Below the pieces are notes generated by a model that was not told where the DNA came from, did no database searches, and saw only the letters and a program-made list of their open reading frames with translations. The translations under genes and the position numbers were made by a program. DNA of 64,000 nt from Flavobacterium palustre (GTDB lineage: Bacteria; Bacteroidota; Bacteroidia; Flavobacteriales; Flavobacteriaceae), in assembly GCF_014639535.1 (NCBI RefSeq), contig NZ_BMGA01000005.1, forward strand, positions 214,750-278,749, in the 5' to 3' direction. Numbering within the stretch: the stretch's first letter is position 1; each line of letters starts with the position of its first letter. Below, piece by piece: positions 60,209-64,000 of this stretch.

Positions 60209-62773
60209 ATGAAAACATTTTATACAAAATCAATAACCCTAATTGCATTACTATTATTTTTCTCAATTTCTAACGCACAAAATACCTTAAAAGGAAATGT
60301 AAAAAACGCTCAGGATCAAGTGTTATCTGGAGCAAACATCATCCTGAAAGGAACAAAATACACTACTACTACAGATGCCAACGGAGATTTTTCAATTGAC
60401 ACGAAAGACAAGACTTCTTTTTCTTTATTAATCCAATATGTGGGATACAAAACAGAAGAAATTGTTATTACTGAAAATCAAACAGCTCCCTTATCTATAA
60501 AACTTTCTGAAGAGAACGAGCTGGTAGAAGTAGTTATTTCTTCCCGAAGAAGAATTGAAAAAGCACAAAACGTACCTATTCCAATTTCGGTAGTGAGCGG
60601 AAAACAAGCAGAACAAGCTGGTGCTTTCAATGTGAACAGAATTAAAGAATTGATTCCTTCTGTGCAACTTTATTCTTCAAACCCAAGAAATACTGGAATT
60701 AATATTCGTAGTTTAGGTTCTCCATTTGGACTTACTAATGATGGTATCGATCCAGGGGTTGGTTTCTATGTTGACGGAGTATATTATGCCCGTCCGGCAG
60801 CCACCACACTTGATTTTATTGACGTAAGTCAAATTGAAGTATTGCGTGGACCACAAGGAACATTATTTGGAAAAAACACAACAGCAGGAGCTTTTAACAT
60901 CACAACACGCAAACCAAGTTTCACTCCGGGCGCTGATTTTGAAGTAAGTTATGGAAATTACTCTTTCTTGCAGGCCAAAGCATCTATTACAGGGTCTATA
61001 GCCAAAAAAATTGCGGGACGCTTCTCTTTTTCAGGAACACAACGTGATGGTTTAATTGAAAATGTAGCAACAGAGAAAAGAACAAATACATTAAACAATC
61101 AGGGAATCAGAGGGCAATTGCTTTTCACTCCATCAGAAAACACTAATATTTTATTAGCTGCCGATATCACTACACAACGTCCTGATGGATACGCTCAAGT
61201 AATTGCCGGTGTTGCTCCTACTCAAAGAGCTACTTACCGTCAGTTTAATCAAATTATTGCCGATTTAAATTATACTCTTCCAAGTTTGAATCCTTTTGAT
61301 CGCAAAATTGACCATGATACACCATGGCGTTCTAATCAGGATTTAGGTGGAGTATCTCTTAATGTGGATACCAAAATTGGAGAAGGAACTTTAACTTCAA
61401 CTACAGCTTGGCGTTTTTGGAACTGGGATCCTTCTAATGACAGAGATTTTACAGGTTTACAAGTTTTGGCAAAATCACAAAATCCTACCAGACAAACCCA
61501 ATTTACACAAGAAGTACGTTACGCAGGTCAAATATCATCTAAGTTAAGTGGTGTAGCCGGTTTATTTTTCATCGATCAAACATCAAGAACAACCGGAACA
61601 GAAGAATCAGGAAGTGCACAATGGCGTTTTTCTCAAAGCACAACAAGCTCAAAATGGGCAACACCCGATCTTTTTGAAGGATACGGAATAAATACTGACG
61701 CAAGTATTCACGCTACATCTGCTGCGATTTTTGGTCAATTGGATTGGGCTATCACTGACCGTTTACATGTATTACCTGGTGCCAGATATAATTATGATAA
61801 AAAAGATGCCGATTATAGCCGTACAACTTATGGAGGATTACAAACAAATGATCCTGAATTAATTGCATTAAAAAAATTAGTTTACACAGATCAAAGTTTC
61901 AACAAAAATACTGATGCTACTGACTTTTCTGGAAACTTAACTGTTTCTTTCAAAGCATCTGACAGGGTGAATGCTTACGCAACATATGCTAAAAGTTACA
62001 AACCTGTAGGTGTTAACGTTGCCGGACTTCCTACAGTGAATGGACAACCAGCACTTGACCTTGCTGTAATTAAACCTGAAAAAGTAAACCATTTTGAAGT
62101 AGGTGCAAAAACATCACCTTTTAATAATGCTATCTTGAACTTTACTTTGTTTAATACTGATATTAAAGATTATCAAACTAACGTTCAAGCCGCTGAATTA
62201 GGTGTAAATCGTGGTTATTTAGCTAATGCTGATAAAGTACGTGTGAGAGGTGCTGAAATTGATGCCAGCTTTGTTATCAATAGTCACTTCACTGTAAATG
62301 GAGCAGCAACCTATAGTGATGGAAAATATATTAAATTTACTAATGCACCACTTCCATTAGAAGAAACAGGAAAGACTGAAAATGGAGTTCAGGTAGCATA
62401 CAAAGATGTTTCAGGAAGCAGCTTACCCGGAGTTTCTAAATGGGCCGGAAGTTTAGGTGGTGAATACACTACAAACGCAAAATTCTTTGGAAATTTAGGT
62501 AAATTCTTTGTAGCAATTGATTCTTATACACGTTCTGAATTTTCATCAAGTCCATCAGCTTCAAAATACTTGGTTGTACCTGGATATGCAATCTTCAATG
62601 GTCGTTTAGGATTTAGAGCAACAGAAGGATTATCGATCAACTTCTGGGGGCGTAACCTTTTAAACAAAGATTACTTCGAACAATTATTACCTGCTGGTGG
62701 TAATGCTGGTCACTATGCCGGAGTTTTAGGAGATCAAAGAACTTATGGAATTACTTTGAAATATTCGTTATAA
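60209..62773 (+). CDS. TonB-dependent outer-membrane receptor
   Basis: 854 residues: signal peptide (to about residue 23, NAQ), a carboxypeptidase-regulatory-like domain (about 25-110, GANIILKGTKYTTTTDANGDFSI), plug domain (about 120-230, VLRGPQGTLFGKNTTAGAFNI) and a 22-strand barrel ending GITLKYSL. Fits the FecA/siderophore-like TonB group rather than SusC (no paired SusD gene nearby). The substrate is unknown; the Met/Cys-ending leader and Rrf2 regulator suggest a sulfur compound. Confidence 0.93.
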   Translation: MKTFYTKSITLIALLLFFSISNAQNTLKGNVKNAQDQVLSGANIILKGTKYTTTTDANGDFSIDTKDKTSFSLLIQYVGYKTEEIVITENQTAPLSIKLSEENELVEVVISSRRRIEKAQNVPIPISVVSGKQAEQAGAFNVNRIKELIPSVQLYSSNPRNTGINIRSLGSPFGLTNDGIDPGVGFYVDGVYYARPAATTLDFIDVSQIEVLRGPQGTLFGKNTTAGAFNITTRKPSFTPGADFEVSYGNYSFLQAKASITGSIAKKIAGRFSFSGTQRDGLIENVATEKRTNTLNNQGIRGQLLFTPSENTNILLAADITTQRPDGYAQVIAGVAPTQRATYRQFNQIIADLNYTLPSLNPFDRKIDHDTPWRSNQDLGGVSLNVDTKIGEGTLTSTTAWRFWNWDPSNDRDFTGLQVLAKSQNPTRQTQFTQEVRYAGQISSKLSGVAGLFFIDQTSRTTGTEESGSAQWRFSQSTTSSKWATPDLFEGYGINTDASIHATSAAIFGQLDWAITDRLHVLPGARYNYDKKDADYSRTTYGGLQTNDPELIALKKLVYTDQSFNKNTDATDFSGNLTVSFKASDRVNAYATYAKSYKPVGVNVAGLPTVNGQPALDLAVIKPEKVNHFEVGAKTSPFNNAILNFTLFNTDIKDYQTNVQAAELGVNRGYLANADKVRVRGAEIDASFVINSHFTVNGAATYSDGKYIKFTNAPLPLEETGKTENGVQVAYKDVSGSSLPGVSKWAGSLGGEYTTNAKFFGNLGKFFVAIDSYTRSEFSSSPSASKYLVVPGYAIFNGRLGFRATEGLSINFWGRNLLNKDYFEQLLPAGGNAGHYAGVLGDQRTYGITLKYSL

Positions 62774-62792
62774 AATTCAATTTCCTAACAGA

Positions 62793-62840
62793 AAAGAAGC
62801 CGTCTCAATAATACGATTTTGAGACGGCTTCTTCATTTTA
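62793..62840 (+). terminator. Terminator of the TonB receptor
   Basis: GAAGCCGTCTCAA and TTGAGACGGCTTC arms with a following T-rich stretch, 23 bases after the stop. Confidence 0.92.
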
Positions 62841-62975
62841 TTCAATATTGGAAATTACAAAAAAACAACAGCTTAAACAAAATTTAAAATCATTCAAATC
62901 ACTTACAATAAAGACTATTTTTTTTCTATTTTTACATCTTAAGTAAAACACAAATCATAAAACTGTAACAACATA

Positions 62976-63590
62976 ATGCACATAGCAGTAGCAGGAAATA
63001 TAGGCTCAGGAAAAACAACATTAACCGCTTTACTATCCAAACATTTTAAATGGGAACCACATTACGAAGACGTAGTTGACAATCCTTACCTGGATGATTT
63101 TTACCATCAAATGGAGCGTTGGTCTTTTAATCTTCAGATTTATTTCCTCAACAGTCGTTTCCGTCAGGTGATGCAAATTCGCGAAAGCGGAAAAAAAGTA
63201 ATTCAGGACCGAACTATCTATGAAGATGCTCATATTTTCGCCCCAAACTTACATGCTATGGGATTAATGACCAATCGTGATTTTCAAAATTATGCTACGC
63301 TTTTTGAATTGATGGAATCTACGGTTAAAGCTCCGGATTTATTAATCTATTTAAGAAGTTCCATTCCTAATTTAGTAGGTCAAATCCACAAACGCGGACG
63401 CGAATATGAAAATTCTATTTCTATTGATTATTTAAGCCGCTTGAACGAGCGTTATGAAGCTTGGATCCACACTTACAATAAAGGGAAATTATTAATTATA
63501 GATGTAGATCGTATCAATTTTGTGGATAATCCGGAAGATTTAGGAAACATCATCGAACGAATCAATGCCGAATTAAACGGATTATTTTAA
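62976..63590 (+). CDS. Deoxynucleoside kinase
   Basis: 204 residues of the dNK family (deoxyadenosine/deoxyguanosine kinase-like). P-loop GNIGSGKTTL, the DRTIYED-type segment and the arginine lid KRGREYENSI are visible. Phosphorylates deoxynucleosides for salvage. Own terminator at 63612-63650. Confidence 0.93.
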   Translation: MHIAVAGNIGSGKTTLTALLSKHFKWEPHYEDVVDNPYLDDFYHQMERWSFNLQIYFLNSRFRQVMQIRESGKKVIQDRTIYEDAHIFAPNLHAMGLMTNRDFQNYATLFELMESTVKAPDLLIYLRSSIPNLVGQIHKRGREYENSISIDYLSRLNERYEAWIHTYNKGKLLIIDVDRINFVDNPEDLGNIIERINAELNGLF

Positions 63591-63611
63591 AAGTAAAACT
63601 ACACAATATAC

Positions 63612-63650
63612 AACTGCTTAAGACTAAAAAAACCTTAAGCAGTTTTTTTT
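63612..63650 (+). terminator. Terminator of the deoxynucleoside kinase gene
   Basis: AACTGCTTAAG and CTTAAGCAGTT arms, loop of 11, T-run of eight. Confidence 0.93.
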
Positions 63651-63756
63651 ATAATCCTATAATAGAAGATTAAACCATCTTTTTACTTAATCCTCACCTT
63701 TTGAAGCTGATCCAAAAAAGTCAAGGATTAAACATAAAAATTTTGATACAAAACAA

Positions 63757-63785
63757 AAAAACCTATCCAATTGGATAGGTTTTTC
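63757..63785. terminator. Bidirectional palindromic hairpin
   Basis: AAACCTATCCAATTGGATAGG and complement form a perfect 24-bp palindrome (63759-63782) flanked by A- and T-runs. It lies 85 bases beyond the rRNA terminator on the minus strand. Confidence 0.75.
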
Positions 63786-63789
63786 AAAG

Positions 63790-63860
63790 ACTCGAGGGTA
63801 CAGCCCGAATTGAGCGAAGCTAAAGGCGACGAACCGGCTTTAGCCGAACACGTCGCAACT
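63790..63860. other. GC-rich inverted-repeat segment next to the rRNA operon
   Basis: Between the two hairpins, the sequence GCTAAAGGCGACG ... CTTTAGCC ... CGTCGC has GCTAAAG/CTTTAGC arms and a GGCGACG copy that recurs at the 5S end. It is not a tRNA: there is no T-arm GTTCRA. The other parts of the 315-base gap from 63591 to 63905 hold only terminators. Function not seen. Confidence 0.4.
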
Positions 63861-63869
63861 ACAAAACAA

Positions 63870-63899
63870 AAAACCCCGTTTCGTTAGAAACGGGGTTTT
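63870..63899 (-). terminator. rRNA operon terminator
   Basis: AAAACCCCGTTTC and GAAACGGGGTTTT arms with loop GTTA and T-runs, just past the 5S 3' end. Confidence 0.92.
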
Positions 63900-63905
63900 C
63901 AAAGA

Positions 63906-64000
63906 AAGGCGACGACATACTCTCCCACAAAACTGCAGTACCATCTGCGCAGGCGGGCTTAACTACTCTGTTCGGGATGGGAAGAGGTGAGCCCCGCCGC
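63906..64000 (-). rRNA. 5S ribosomal RNA (3' part)
   Basis: On the minus strand the last 95 bases of the window read as the 3' portion of 5S rRNA: CACCTCTTCCCATCCCGAAC, then AGTAGTTAAGCCCGCC, then GATGGTACTGCAG and GGGAGAGTATGTCGTCGCC. The 5' end lies outside the window, so an rRNA operon transcribed on this strand probably lies to the right. Confidence 0.95.

Noticed and set aside
63790-63860. Possible tRNA next to the 5S gene
   Set aside because: No T-arm GTTCRA, no anticodon arm pattern and arms that do not match tRNA lengths.

Overview
The window looks like chromosomal DNA of a Flavobacterium-type member of the Flavobacteriaceae (Bacteroidota). The evidence is the AT-rich base composition, several TAnnTTTG -7 promoter boxes with little Shine-Dalgarno signal, and families typical of that group (DUF2851, GSCFA, Porin_10, DUF4230, DUF4136, DUF5522, the DUF438/PAS protein, a TonB-dependent receptor with a carboxypeptidase-regulatory-like domain). 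The genus is an inference from gene content; no 16S gene is present.

Layout. 1-14.6 kb: end of an Mla-type lipid transport operon, housekeeping genes (rnhB, lipB, lysS), a DUF2971 gene, a sensor kinase/response regulator pair and a small secreted repeat protein. The intergenic gaps here are full of palindromic and interspersed repeats. 14.7-22.9 kb: an unusual nitrate-reductase-like cluster (Nas/Nap-clade molybdoenzyme, four-cluster ferredoxin, NarI-like membrane subunit, Rieske protein, small membrane protein) and two NarK transporters with extra hydrophilic insertions. 23.1-27.7 kb: a nirK operon (NirK fused to a cytochrome c, a separate paralogous cytochrome, a NirV-like protein, a SCO protein and an outer-membrane porin). 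27.8-34.4 kb: norCBQD with a hemerythrin-PAS protein and norE/norF-like genes. 34.7-40.4 kb, plus strand: an iron-sulfur repair protein (RIC), anaerobic ribonucleotide reductase, its activase, a histidine-rich membrane protein and an NsrR-like Rrf2 regulator. 40.5-63.6 kb: nadA-nadB, hemL, ilvA, alaS, envelope and stress genes, a second Rrf2 regulator with a TonB receptor, and a deoxynucleoside kinase. The window ends in a 5S rRNA gene on the minus strand.

Together the middle 26 kb form an almost complete denitrification and anaerobic-growth island: nitrate uptake, nitrate to nitrite, nitrite to NO, NO to N2O, NO-damage repair and oxygen-independent dNTP synthesis. No nosZ is present. A 19-bp element recurs in front of narK, nirK, norC and the RIC gene, and FNR-like TGATnnnnATCA sites lie beside three of them, suggesting one shared nitrogen-oxide/oxygen regulon.

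The most interesting observations are: (1) the glycyl-radical tail of the anaerobic ribonucleotide reductase is encoded by a separate 54-codon gene overlapping nrdG; (2) the composition of the nitrate-reductase-like complex; (3) the shared promoter element; (4) two candidate amino-acid-sensing leader peptides, an Ile/Thr-rich one with a terminator before ilvA and one ending Met-Met-Cys-Met-Cys before the TonB receptor.
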